Shown here one piece after another: positions 7,480 through 15,413 of a stretch of DNA of 39,721 bases. The DNA comes from Butyrivibrio sp. (GTDB taxonomy: Bacteria; Bacillota; Clostridia; Lachnospirales; Lachnospiraceae): positions 1 through 39,721 of the forward strand of contig NZ_JAGBLU010000119.1 of the NCBI RefSeq assembly GCF_017635265.1, given 5' to 3'. Below the pieces are notes generated by a model. The model ran no database searches, was not told where the DNA came from, and saw only the letters and a program-made list of their open reading frames with translations. Position numbers and translations under genes: made by a program. Positions within the stretch are counted from its first letter, which is position 1. Each line of letters begins with the position of its first letter.

Positions 7480-8475
7480 ATGATGAAGAAAGTATTGTCA
7501 ATCGCCATGGCATCAGCCATGACACTTGGTCTTGTTGCATGCGGAAGTACGGCATCAACAGGCACAACTACAGAAGCTCAGTCTTCTTCTGGAGACCTTA
7601 TTAAGGTCGGGATTATCAATAACGACCCTAATGAATCAGGCTATCGAACAGCCAATGACGCAGATCTCAAAGCAAAATTCACTAAAGAAAATGGCTATGA
7701 TGCATCTTTTGCCTATAGTTTAAAGAATGATGAACAGATTCAGTATGCTCAGACATTTATTCAGGATGAAGTTGATTATCTTCTTCTTTCAGCAGCTGAT
7801 ACAGCCGGCTGGGATTCGGTTCTTAAGGATGCACAGGCTGCAGGAATAAAGGTTATTCTTTTTGACAGAACAATAGATGCGGATGCAAGTCTATATGAGG
7901 CCTCAATCGTATCAGATATGGCAAAGGAAGGCCAGACTGCTGTTGACTGGCTGGCAGGCCAGAACCTTTCAGAATATAACGTAATCCACATTCAGGGTGT
8001 TATGGGGTCAGCTGCTCAGCAGGGACGCAGTGGAGCGCTTGACACAAAGGTTGCTGCAGAAAGTAATTGGAATATTGTAAAACAGCAGACTGCAGAGTGG
8101 AATGCAGAGAAAGCACAGCAGATTGTTCAGTCAGTTATCGATTCCGGAACACCGTTTAACGTAATCTATGCTGAGAACGACGACATGGCAAAGGGAGCGG
8201 TTGCAGCTCTTGACGCTGCAGGCATTTCTCACGGTGTTGGCAAAGATGTTGTAGTTATGGGCTTTGACTGCAATAAGTGGGCACTTGAAGAACTCCTTAA
8301 TCAGAATTGGAACTATGATGGACAGTGCAATCCTTTTCAGGCTAGTTACATTGATGACATCATCAAGACATTAGAGAGTGGTGGAACACTTTCACAGAAG
8401 ACAATCATCATGGATGAGAAGGGCTTTGATGCAACAACAATTACACAGCAGGATGTTGATACATACGGAATCTGA
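7480..8475 (+). CDS. Sugar ABC transporter substrate-binding lipoprotein (YtfQ-like, first copy)
   Basis: A 331-residue periplasmic-binding-protein type 1 lipoprotein. The signal peptide ends in a lipobox LVAC with lipidated C21, followed by a Ser/Thr-rich tether. The core begins VGIINNDPNESGYR, keeping the Arg of the YtfQ motif, and shares GWDSVLKDAQAAGIKVILFDR and QGRSGALD with galactofuranose-binding YtfQ. It is more diverged than the second copy at 12194. The start follows AGGAGG by 8 bases; this site is part of a long stem. A terminator hairpin after the gene would make the binding protein more abundant than the permease. Substrate is likely a furanose or other monosaccharide, not proven. 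Confidence 0.88.
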   Translation: MMKKVLSIAMASAMTLGLVACGSTASTGTTTEAQSSSGDLIKVGIINNDPNESGYRTANDADLKAKFTKENGYDASFAYSLKNDEQIQYAQTFIQDEVDYLLLSAADTAGWDSVLKDAQAAGIKVILFDRTIDADASLYEASIVSDMAKEGQTAVDWLAGQNLSEYNVIHIQGVMGSAAQQGRSGALDTKVAAESNWNIVKQQTAEWNAEKAQQIVQSVIDSGTPFNVIYAENDDMAKGAVAALDAAGISHGVGKDVVVMGFDCNKWALEELLNQNWNYDGQCNPFQASYIDDIIKTLESGGTLSQKTIIMDEKGFDATTITQQDVDTYGI

Positions 8476-8490
8476 TTAAGTAAAAAGAAT

Positions 8491-8538
8491 AAACGCGGTG
8501 CGGCAATGATCCGTAAGGACTACCGTACCGCGTTTTTT
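8491..8538 (+). terminator. Intrinsic terminator/attenuator inside the sugar transport operon
   Basis: AAACGCGGT (8491-8499) pairs with ACCGCGTTT (8527-8535), extended inward by four more pairs including one G-U. Six T bases follow at 8533-8538. It sits between the binding-protein gene and the ATPase gene with no clear new promoter after it. Partial read-through would set a higher ratio of binding protein to transporter. Confidence 0.85.
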
Positions 8539-8560
8539 AAAAGAAATAGAGGTAACGCCG

Positions 8561-10069
8561 GTGGAAGAAAAACAAGTGTTAACGATGCGAGGCATCAATA
8601 AATCATTTCCCGGAGTAAAAGCCTTACAGAATGTGGATTTTTCTTTGAACAAGGGAGAAATACATGCTTTGATGGGGGAAAATGGAGCGGGAAAATCAAC
8701 GCTGATAAAGGTTCTGACAGGAGTATACGTAAAAGACTCAGGTACTATCTGTCTGGATGGAAGAGGGGAAGTGCAGATACATTCCCCACAGGATGCGCAA
8801 AAACTCGGTATCAGTACTGTTTATCAGGAAATAACTTTATGTCCTAATCTTACTGTCGCTGAAAATATGTTTATCGGTAGAGGAAAGGGGCTTTTAACAG
8901 ATTGGAAGTCTATGAATGCTGATGCAGAAAAGCTTCTGCAAAAGCTTGACATACCTGCAAAGGCTACGCAGCAGCTTGCCAATTGTTCTATAGCTGTGCA
9001 GCAAATGGTAGCAATAGCAAGAGCTGTTGACATGGATTGTAAAGTGCTGATTTTGGATGAGCCTACATCTTCATTGGATGAACAGGAAGTATCCAAACTA
9101 TTTGGCCTTATGAGAGATCTAAAAAAAATGGGGGTTGGGATTATTTTCGTAACTCATTTCCTTGATCAGGTTTATGAAGTCTGTGACAGAATCACAGTGC
9201 TTAGAGATGGTCAGTTAGTGGGAGAATACGAGATAAAAGACCTTCCAAGAGTGCAGCTTGTTGCAAAAATGCTTGGAAAAGAAATGGATGATCTGTCTGA
9301 TATTAAAGGTGAGAATGAAGAATATTCCGGGAAAGACGCGGATGAAAAGGTATTTGAGGCATCAAAGCTTCAAAGTGATGCTGGAATTGCACCATTTGAT
9401 TTCTATATCAAAAAGGGTGAGGTTAATGGCTTTACCGGACTGTTGGGATCGGGGAGAAGCGAATGTGTAAGAGCAATCTTTGGAGCAGACAGAGTTATCG
9501 GTGGACATGTAAAGGTTCACGGTAAAGAAGTTAAGATAAATAATCCGTTGGATGCCATGAAAAATGGCATAGCTTACCTTCCTGAGGATAGAAAGGTAGA
9601 TGGAATTATAGGAGATCTGTCTGTAAGAGATAATATTATTCTGGCTCTTCAGGTGCTCACAGGCTTTTTTAAACCATTCAGCAAGGCAAAAGCAAATGCT
9701 TTTGCAGATGAATACATAAAAAAGCTTAATATCAAAACGGCATCTGCTGACACGCCAATCAAATCGCTTTCAGGCGGGAACCAGCAAAAGGTAATACTGG
9801 CAAGATGGCTTTTGATGCATCCTGAATATCTTATTTTGGATGAACCGACAAGAGGAATTGATGTAGGGACAAAGGTAGATATACAAAAGTTAGTATTAGA
9901 GCTGGCTTCAGAAGGGATGAGTGTTACATTTATTTCTTCTGAAACTGATGAGATGTTAAGAACGTGTTCAAGGTTGATAGTTATGAGAGACAGAAAGGTT
10001 GTAGGTGAACTTTCAGGTGAGGAACTTACACAGAACAAGATCATGAGCACAATTGCAGGGGGAGAATAA
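8561..10069 (+). CDS. ytfR: Sugar ABC transporter ATPase with two nucleotide-binding domains (YtfR-like)
   Basis: A 502-residue duplicated ATPase that powers monosaccharide uptake (CUT2 family, as RbsA, MglA and YtfR). The N-terminal domain has Walker A GENGAGKST (39-47) and Walker B LILDEPTSSLDE. The C-terminal domain has a degenerate Walker A (GSGRS), a clear signature LSGGNQQK and LILDEPTRGIDVG, as usual in this family. In the first half the signature is weak (LANCSIAVQQM). It starts with GTG at 8561, chosen because AGAGGT lies 7-8 bases before it and the reading frame aligns with relatives (MEEKQVLTMRGINKSFPG). The permease gene starts 3 bases after its stop. Confidence 0.93.
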   Translation: MEEKQVLTMRGINKSFPGVKALQNVDFSLNKGEIHALMGENGAGKSTLIKVLTGVYVKDSGTICLDGRGEVQIHSPQDAQKLGISTVYQEITLCPNLTVAENMFIGRGKGLLTDWKSMNADAEKLLQKLDIPAKATQQLANCSIAVQQMVAIARAVDMDCKVLILDEPTSSLDEQEVSKLFGLMRDLKKMGVGIIFVTHFLDQVYEVCDRITVLRDGQLVGEYEIKDLPRVQLVAKMLGKEMDDLSDIKGENEEYSGKDADEKVFEASKLQSDAGIAPFDFYIKKGEVNGFTGLLGSGRSECVRAIFGADRVIGGHVKVHGKEVKINNPLDAMKNGIAYLPEDRKVDGIIGDLSVRDNIILALQVLTGFFKPFSKAKANAFADEYIKKLNIKTASADTPIKSLSGGNQQKVILARWLLMHPEYLILDEPTRGIDVGTKVDIQKLVLELASEGMSVTFISSETDEMLRTCSRLIVMRDRKVVGELSGEELTQNKIMSTIAGGE

Positions 10070-10072
10070 GCT

Positions 10073-11140
10073 ATGAATAAGCAAATGATAAAAAAGATAA
10101 CGGGCAATCAGCTCTTTATTCCGCTTATGGCACTTATACTTCTGGCAGTAATAAATCTAGTCAACGACCCGGGTTTTTTTAAAGTTACATTGGGGACAAA
10201 TAATGCGGGAAATCCTGTTTTGTCCGGATATCTGATAACAATACTCGATTATGGCTCGGAATTGGCTATTTTAGCAATAGGAATGACATTGGTGACAGCT
10301 GCGTCAGGTGGACAGGATATCTCAGTAGGAGCAACTATAGCAATTGCGGGCTCTGCAATGTTAAGAATTCTTTGCGGTGGTAATTCCAGACCGGATACAA
10401 TTCAGGCTCCGATAATTGTGGCCTTTTTAGTGGCATGCGTGGTTGGTATGCTCTGTGGAGCATTTAATGGAATACTTGTTGCGATATTTAAGATTCAGCC
10501 TATGATTGCGACGCTGATATTATTTACCGCAGGGAGGTCAATCGCTGCGTGGATTAATAACAATGAGCTTCCGATCGTCCCTGATCCGAAATTTGCATAC
10601 TTTGGCGGATTTATACCGGGAATACCTGTTCCAACTACAGTATTTATCGTAATTATATGCATAATCATAATGGCATTGATTCTTAAATATACTAATCTTG
10701 GTCTATATACGCAAGCTGTGGGAATCAATGAAAATTCCTCAAGACTTAACGGGATAAACCCGACATTTATCAAGTTTTTGACATTTGTTATATTGGGATT
10801 GTGTGTAGCGGTTGCGGCGCTTATAAAGGTTAGCAGACTTTCAACCATCAACTATTCTGTAATAGCAAAAGACATAGAGATGGACGCTATTTTGGCTGTG
10901 GCCCTTGGGGGGAATGCACTTTCAGGCGGGAAATTTAACATGTGGGCTTCAATACTTGGTGCGTATGTGATTCAGTTCCTTACAACAACGCTCTACAAAT
11001 TCAATGTTCAATCTGATGCTCTTGCAGCATACAAGGCAGTAGTAGTTATTTTACTCGTTATTTTCTCTGCACCGACAGTCAGAGAGTACATACGTAGGCT
11101 GGCAAAACAGCTTCCGATGTCAAGAAGGGAGGCTGCATAA
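10073..11140 (+). CDS. ytfT: Sugar ABC transporter permease (YtfT-like)
   Basis: A 355-residue inner membrane permease of the RbsC/AraH type with about 8-10 hydrophobic segments. Family motifs are AIGMTLVTAASGGQDISVGATIAIAG near 75-100 and the cytoplasmic loop region YTQAVGINENSSRLNGI near 213-229, the latter contacting the ATPase. The region DIEMDAILAVALGGNALSGGKF is typical too. It is followed with no gap by a second, different permease, as in E. coli ytfT-yjfF, where the two form a heterodimer. Substrate is inferred from the family to be a furanose-form sugar. Confidence 0.92.
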   Translation: MNKQMIKKITGNQLFIPLMALILLAVINLVNDPGFFKVTLGTNNAGNPVLSGYLITILDYGSELAILAIGMTLVTAASGGQDISVGATIAIAGSAMLRILCGGNSRPDTIQAPIIVAFLVACVVGMLCGAFNGILVAIFKIQPMIATLILFTAGRSIAAWINNNELPIVPDPKFAYFGGFIPGIPVPTTVFIVIICIIIMALILKYTNLGLYTQAVGINENSSRLNGINPTFIKFLTFVILGLCVAVAALIKVSRLSTINYSVIAKDIEMDAILAVALGGNALSGGKFNMWASILGAYVIQFLTTTLYKFNVQSDALAAYKAVVVILLVIFSAPTVREYIRRLAKQLPMSRREAA

Positions 11141-12181
11141 ATGAAAAACACCAAAGAAAAGACAAGTATATTTAACAAAATGAGCGACACGAACCTGCTT
11201 TTAACAATTACAGTCGTTATTTTCTTTTTTATGTACATTGGGGCTGTTTTGTTTCAGGGAGGTGGTTTTACTAAGCCACAGATGTTTTTTAACATTCTAA
11301 ATGCCAATGCATCGCTCATAATAACGGCTTGTGGAATGAGTATAGTTATGATAAGCGGAGGAATTGACATTTCTGTCGGAGGTGTTGTGGCACTTGTGTC
11401 AATGTGCTGCGCGGTGTATCTGGATTATCATGACGGAAGCATCATAGGCTCTGTTTTAATAGCTTTAGGCATAGGTTTGGCTTATGGTTTGGTGCAGGGA
11501 GTTCTTGTAGCATATTTTGATATACAACCGTTTATTGTTTCACTGGCAGGAATGTTTTTTGCCCGGGGAATGACTACAATAGTTAATACAGCTCCATTTA
11601 ATGTCGAAGATCCTGAATTCAATGCACTTAAACTCACCAGAATAAATGTTCCGGGACTTGGTACGGTGAACAAAAAGGGAATATATGTGCCGGCATATGT
11701 TGAAATTGGTGTGTTGGTTGCACTTCTGATTGTGGTAATATTATTTTTAGTACTTCGCTATACAAGACTTGGAAGGAGCTTATATGCTGTAGGTGGAAAT
11801 AAGCAGAGTGCATTGATGCTTGGAATCAATGTTAAAAGAACAAAGTTCTTATCTCATCTTATCTGCAGTATACTGGCAGGAATTGGCGGCTATGTGTACT
11901 TTTTGCATGTAGGTTCCGGTGCCGCAAGCCACGCGATGGGTATGGAAATGAATGCTATCGCCTCATCTATTATAGGCGGAACGATGCTTACAGGTGGTGT
12001 AGGTAATATCATCGGAACATTGTTTGGGGTTCTTTCACTTAGCACAATCCAGAATATAGTTGCATCCGCCGGACTTGATCAGGCATGGTGGACAGGAATT
12101 ACGATTGCTGCTATGCTATGTATTTTCCTGCTTATCCAAAGTATTGTAATGTCTCAGAAGAAAAAGGCACTTAAAATATAA
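11141..12181 (+). CDS. yjfF: Sugar ABC transporter permease (YjfF-like)
   Basis: A 346-residue permease with the same fold as its upstream neighbour: ACGMSIVMISGGIDISVGGVVAL near 66-88, GRSLYAVGGNKQSALMLGI as the ATPase-facing loop, and EMNAIASSIIGGTMLTGG. About 9 hydrophobic segments are seen. The ATG directly follows the stop of the previous gene, so the two permeases are translationally coupled and should be made in equal amount. The charged C-terminus MSQKKKALKI is cytoplasmic by rule. Length matches YjfF. Confidence 0.92.
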   Translation: MKNTKEKTSIFNKMSDTNLLLTITVVIFFFMYIGAVLFQGGGFTKPQMFFNILNANASLIITACGMSIVMISGGIDISVGGVVALVSMCCAVYLDYHDGSIIGSVLIALGIGLAYGLVQGVLVAYFDIQPFIVSLAGMFFARGMTTIVNTAPFNVEDPEFNALKLTRINVPGLGTVNKKGIYVPAYVEIGVLVALLIVVILFLVLRYTRLGRSLYAVGGNKQSALMLGINVKRTKFLSHLICSILAGIGGYVYFLHVGSGAASHAMGMEMNAIASSIIGGTMLTGGVGNIIGTLFGVLSLSTIQNIVASAGLDQAWWTGITIAAMLCIFLLIQSIVMSQKKKALKI

Positions 12182-12193
12182 GGACATAGAGAT

Positions 12194-13240
12194 ATGAGAA
12201 AAAACGCCATGTTAGCGCTGGTACTGCTCCTGCTTTCGGTTACTCTGACCGGATGCGGGAGCAGTGCTGTTAATTCACAAAATAAAAATGAAGAAGCGGA
12301 GATTGGTCAAAATCTGATAACAGTCGGATTTTCGCAGCTTGGAGCAGAATCGGACTGGAGAAGTACGAATACAGAGTCTATGCTCGAAGCACTTTCCCAG
12401 GAAAATGGATATAATCTTATATATAAAAACGGACAGCAGAAGCAATCTAATCAGATTACTGCAATCAGAATGTTTATCCAGCAGGAAGTTGACTATATTG
12501 TACTTGCACCCGCCATGGAGACCGGATGGGATTCGGTTCTGTATGAGGCAAAAGAAGCCGGTATACCTGTAATAATCGTTGACAGACGAGTTGACGTTGT
12601 CGATAAGAATCTTTATTCATGCTGGGTGGGATCTGATTTTGAGCTTGAAGGAAAAAAAGTTACTGCGTGGCTTAAAGCCTTCACCGAAAAAAAGGGTATA
12701 TCTCCGGAAGATGTACATATAGTTAATATTCAGGGAACCATCGGGTCTACTGCGCAGATTGGCAGATCCAGAGGCTTGGCCAATGCCGCCAGGGAAAACG
12801 GATGGGATATATTAGACGAAGTCAGCGGCGATTTTACCGAGACAAGGGGAAGAGAAGTCATGGCCTCGTTTCTTCGCAAGTACGACAATGTAAATGTTGT
12901 GTATTGCGAGAACGATAATGAGGCAATCGGCGCAATTGAGGCCATAGAAAATGCAGGAAGAAAAGTTGGAACCAACATTACAGGTGGTGAAATAATGGTT
13001 GTTTCTTTTGACGGTGTTAATCAGGAGGCTATCAATTACGCCAAAGAGGGAAAAATTGCATGTATTGCAGAATGTAATCCACACCACGGACCAAGAGTGG
13101 CTTCTTTAATAGAAGCCCTGAATTCAGGAAAAACGCCGGATAAGTTTAATTACGTTTCAGAAAAGCTCTACAGCTCTTTTGATGATGTAGAATATGTTAC
13201 AGTAGATGGAATATCATATTTGATTGATGAAGTTGAATAA
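12194..13240 (+). CDS. ytfQ: Second sugar-binding lipoprotein (YtfQ-like, closer to canonical)
   Basis: A 348-residue lipoprotein with signal peptide and lipobox LTGC (C21). It matches the YtfQ galactofuranose-binding pattern more closely than the first copy: VGFSQLGAESDWR, NGQQKQSNQI, LAPAMETGWDSVLYEAKEAG and VIIVDRRVDV. The end, SEKLYSSFDDVEYVTVDGISYL, also agrees. It lies 12 bases after the last permease gene, so one permease core appears to be served by two binding proteins with different specificity, or this copy feeds the YesM sensor (inference). The two copies are distant paralogues, so this is not a recent duplication. Confidence 0.9.
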   Translation: MRKNAMLALVLLLLSVTLTGCGSSAVNSQNKNEEAEIGQNLITVGFSQLGAESDWRSTNTESMLEALSQENGYNLIYKNGQQKQSNQITAIRMFIQQEVDYIVLAPAMETGWDSVLYEAKEAGIPVIIVDRRVDVVDKNLYSCWVGSDFELEGKKVTAWLKAFTEKKGISPEDVHIVNIQGTIGSTAQIGRSRGLANAARENGWDILDEVSGDFTETRGREVMASFLRKYDNVNVVYCENDNEAIGAIEAIENAGRKVGTNITGGEIMVVSFDGVNQEAINYAKEGKIACIAECNPHHGPRVASLIEALNSGKTPDKFNYVSEKLYSSFDDVEYVTVDGISYLIDEVE

Positions 13241-13265
13241 AAGTGGTATTTTTATTTATATTTTA

Positions 13266-13294
13266 TTGTATAGCTTATGTTTTACTGTCATAAT
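13266..13294 (+). promoter_or_regulatory. Candidate promoter of the receiver/ACT/C-S lyase operon
   Basis: TTGTAT (13266-13271) and CATAAT (13289-13294) are 17 bases apart, in a 90-base gap after the sugar operon. No terminator hairpin is visible in that gap, so read-through from the sugar operon remains possible. Confidence 0.35.
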
Positions 13295-13330
13295 AGTATT
13301 ACTAACGTTGATTTGGTTTAGGAGAATATT

Positions 13331-13705
13331 ATGAGGAAAAAAATACTTATAGCTGATGATACTAATCTAATGAGAGAAATGTTAAAGTCTGCGCTTGATC
13401 CGGAGAAATACCAGATTGTTGGCGAAGCTATGACGGGGGAACAGGCGGTAGAGTATTACAAGGAGAAACAGCCGGATCTTTTGATCCTGGATATAAATAT
13501 GCCCAAGATGAACGGCATTGATGCACTTACCGAGGTTATGAAGATTGACCCTAAGGCCAATGTTATCATGTGTTCAGATCAGAAATATGAGAATATGATC
13601 GTTCTGGCTCTGAAAAAAGGGGCAAAAGATTTTGTGGTAAAGCCATTTACATCGACGGATGTCGTTGTGGCTGTTAGAAAGGTTTTTGGGGAAGAAGATG
13701 CTTAA
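13331..13705 (+). CDS. Stand-alone CheY-like receiver domain protein
   Basis: A 124-residue single receiver domain with the acidic pair ADD (9-11), phospho-acceptor D54 in LILDINMPKMNG, the conserved Ser in MCSDQ near 82 and Lys in VVKPF near 104. It has no output domain, so it must act by protein contact, as CheY does, or as a phosphate sink. No chemotaxis or kinase gene is next to it. It overlaps the next gene by 8 bases, implying coupled translation with an ACT-domain protein. TTAGGAGA gives a good ribosome site. It could serve the YesM kinase, but that is speculation. Confidence 0.9.
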   Translation: MRKKILIADDTNLMREMLKSALDPEKYQIVGEAMTGEQAVEYYKEKQPDLLILDINMPKMNGIDALTEVMKIDPKANVIMCSDQKYENMIVLALKKGAKDFVVKPFTSTDVVVAVRKVFGEEDA

Positions 13706-14102
13706 ACAAATTTCAATCTATGCTGAGAATAAGAAAGGATGCCTGCAGAGTATTACCGGAATTCTTTGCCAGAATGGAATTAATATACTTGGTTCTGTTA
13801 CAAATGATTCTGCTGAATATGGAATAATCAGAATGGTTGTTTCAGATACTGAAAAATGTATTGAAGTGCTCAAAGGTGCGGGCTATATATGTAAGACTAC
13901 GCCTGTTATAGCTGTTGAATGTCAGGATGAAGTAGGAGCCTTTGACAAGATTTTAAAAACGCTTTTTTCAAGTAACATCAATGTAAATTATACATATCTT
14001 TCATTTAATCGTGAGTCGGCAAGACCTATAATGGTTATCAACACCGATGATATAAAGGCTGTCGAGAATATTCTTGTCAATAAAGGATATAACTGTATTT
14101 AA
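13698..14102 (+). CDS. Tandem ACT-domain protein
   Basis: A 134-residue protein made of two ACT domains: ISIYAENKKGCLQSITGIL at about 4-22 opens the first (to about 67), and VIAVECQDEVGAFDKILKTL the second (about 70-134). ACT domains bind amino acids and regulate enzymes. The Asp/Gly-type ligand loop in the first copy reads ENKKGCL, in the second QDEVGAF. I chose the ATG at 13698, which overlaps the receiver gene by 8 bases, because homologous ACT proteins start at this beta strand. A longer reading from 13659 only translates receiver sequence. The C-S lyase gene 9 bases downstream suggests that it senses a sulfur or other amino acid (inference). Confidence 0.85.
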   Translation: MLKQISIYAENKKGCLQSITGILCQNGINILGSVTNDSAEYGIIRMVVSDTEKCIEVLKGAGYICKTTPVIAVECQDEVGAFDKILKTLFSSNINVNYTYLSFNRESARPIMVINTDDIKAVENILVNKGYNCI

Positions 14103-14111
14103 GGAGTAGAT

Positions 14112-15299
14112 ATGTACGATTTCACCGCATCCAAAGACAAAGTCAGTGATAACTCTTTTAAGTACAAGGATATGTATAAGAGAAATCCTGACGTTCCATC
14201 GGGGATTGTACCAATGTCTATTGCAGACATGGAGTTTCGAACTGCCCCTGAGATTACTGAAGAGGTAAAGAAGTATTTAGATACAAACGTGCTTGGATAC
14301 ACAGATGCCTCTGATGGATATCTCAACTCAATAGTAAATTGGATGAGGAAAAGACATAACTATCATATAAAAAAAGAATGGATAGCGCCATCAGACGGGG
14401 TAGTTACTGCTATAGGAGATCTCATCCTTTGTATGACTGCCCCGGGGGATGGCGTTGTTGTTTTTTCTCCGGTCTATAATCCTTTCAAAAGGGCTGTAAA
14501 GATGAAAGGAAGGACACTTATTGACATACCGCTGCTGTTAGATAAAGATGGATATCATATTGATTATGATGCCTTTTTGCAGGCTGCAAAGAAAAACACA
14601 ACAAAGCTAGTGATTTTTTGCAATCCGCATAATCCGATCGGCAAGGTTTGGACCGGTGAAGAACTTCTTAAGGTATATGAGATTTGTGTTGAAAATCAGC
14701 TTTTTATAATTGATGATGAGATTCATCATGACCTTATAATGCCCGGGTATAAGCATACAGTAATGGCTAATGTTGCGAAAGATGCCGGAAAACATATGGC
14801 TGTTTGTACTGCACCCAGTAAGAGCTTTAATCTTGCCGGACTTCAGACAGCTTCCATTATCATACAGAATTCTGAAATTTTAGACAGGTTCAAAGCTTCC
14901 AGGCTTGACGGATTCAGATCAGTGACTAATGTTTTGGGGATGGTAGCATGTGAAGCTGCTTATAATTATGGTGAAAAGTGGCTGGATGAATGTATTGAGG
15001 TTATAAATCGCAATGCCATTTATGTTTCTGAATTTGTAAAAACGAATATGCCGGAAATTAAAATTTTTCCATTAGAGGGTACTTATTTATTATGGTGTGA
15101 TTGTAGAGCCCTGAGGCTGGAGAAATCCAAATTAGAGGAATTTATGACTGAAAAAGCATATATATTTGCTGATGAAGGTTATATTTTCGGTGAAGAGGGA
15201 ACAGGCTTTGAAAGGCTAAATATTGCATGTTCTGAACAGACTGTCAGAGAAACCATGGATAGGCTTTTTAAGGCATATAAAAGATATATCAAGAAGTAA
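14112..15299 (+). CDS. MalY/PatB-family PLP-dependent C-S lyase
   Basis: A 395-residue fold-type I PLP enzyme. The PLP lysine is K237 in APSKSFNLAGLQ, and the phosphate and pyridine contacts are in CNPHNPIG and DDEIHHDL. MalY/PatB enzymes cleave cystathionine or cysteine S-conjugates to thiol, pyruvate and ammonia. The N-terminus MYDFTASKDKVSDNSFKYKD resembles the usual start in which a short Asp/Arg segment precedes the Lys-Trp/Tyr motif. Here the common KW is KY. AAGGAG lies about 6 bases before the start. It is the main enzyme of a four-gene unit with a receiver, an ACT protein and a small membrane peptide. Confidence 0.9.
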   Translation: MYDFTASKDKVSDNSFKYKDMYKRNPDVPSGIVPMSIADMEFRTAPEITEEVKKYLDTNVLGYTDASDGYLNSIVNWMRKRHNYHIKKEWIAPSDGVVTAIGDLILCMTAPGDGVVVFSPVYNPFKRAVKMKGRTLIDIPLLLDKDGYHIDYDAFLQAAKKNTTKLVIFCNPHNPIGKVWTGEELLKVYEICVENQLFIIDDEIHHDLIMPGYKHTVMANVAKDAGKHMAVCTAPSKSFNLAGLQTASIIIQNSEILDRFKASRLDGFRSVTNVLGMVACEAAYNYGEKWLDECIEVINRNAIYVSEFVKTNMPEIKIFPLEGTYLLWCDCRALRLEKSKLEEFMTEKAYIFADEGYIFGEEGTGFERLNIACSEQTVRETMDRLFKAYKRYIKK

Positions 15300-15314
15300 A
15301 GGAGTTAATTATAA

Positions 15315-15410
15315 ATGGTTACCAAAAAGAATAAAAAGATAGTTGCGATAATTGCACTGGCACTTATTCTTGCGATGGTTATCGGAACAGTTGCCAGTGC
15401 TTTGATTTAG
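15315..15410 (+). CDS. 31-residue single-pass membrane peptide
   Basis: A short gene of 31 codons: a positively charged start (MVTKKNKKI) followed by one hydrophobic helix of about 20 residues (VAIIALALILAMVIGTVASA). AAAGGAG at 15298-15304 stands 10 bases before the ATG and overlaps the stop of the C-S lyase gene, a good sign that it is translated. The pattern resembles small DUF4044-type membrane proteins of Firmicutes, but the match is from memory. It ends 3 bases before the stop of the convergent hydrolase gene. Function unknown. Confidence 0.7.
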   Translation: MVTKKNKKIVAIIALALILAMVIGTVASALI

Positions 15411-15413
15411 GGG

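Noticed and set aside
9649-10107. A 152-codon minus-strand frame
   Set aside because: It is the shadow of the second ATPase domain of the YtfR-like gene, without ribosome site or recognisable domain.
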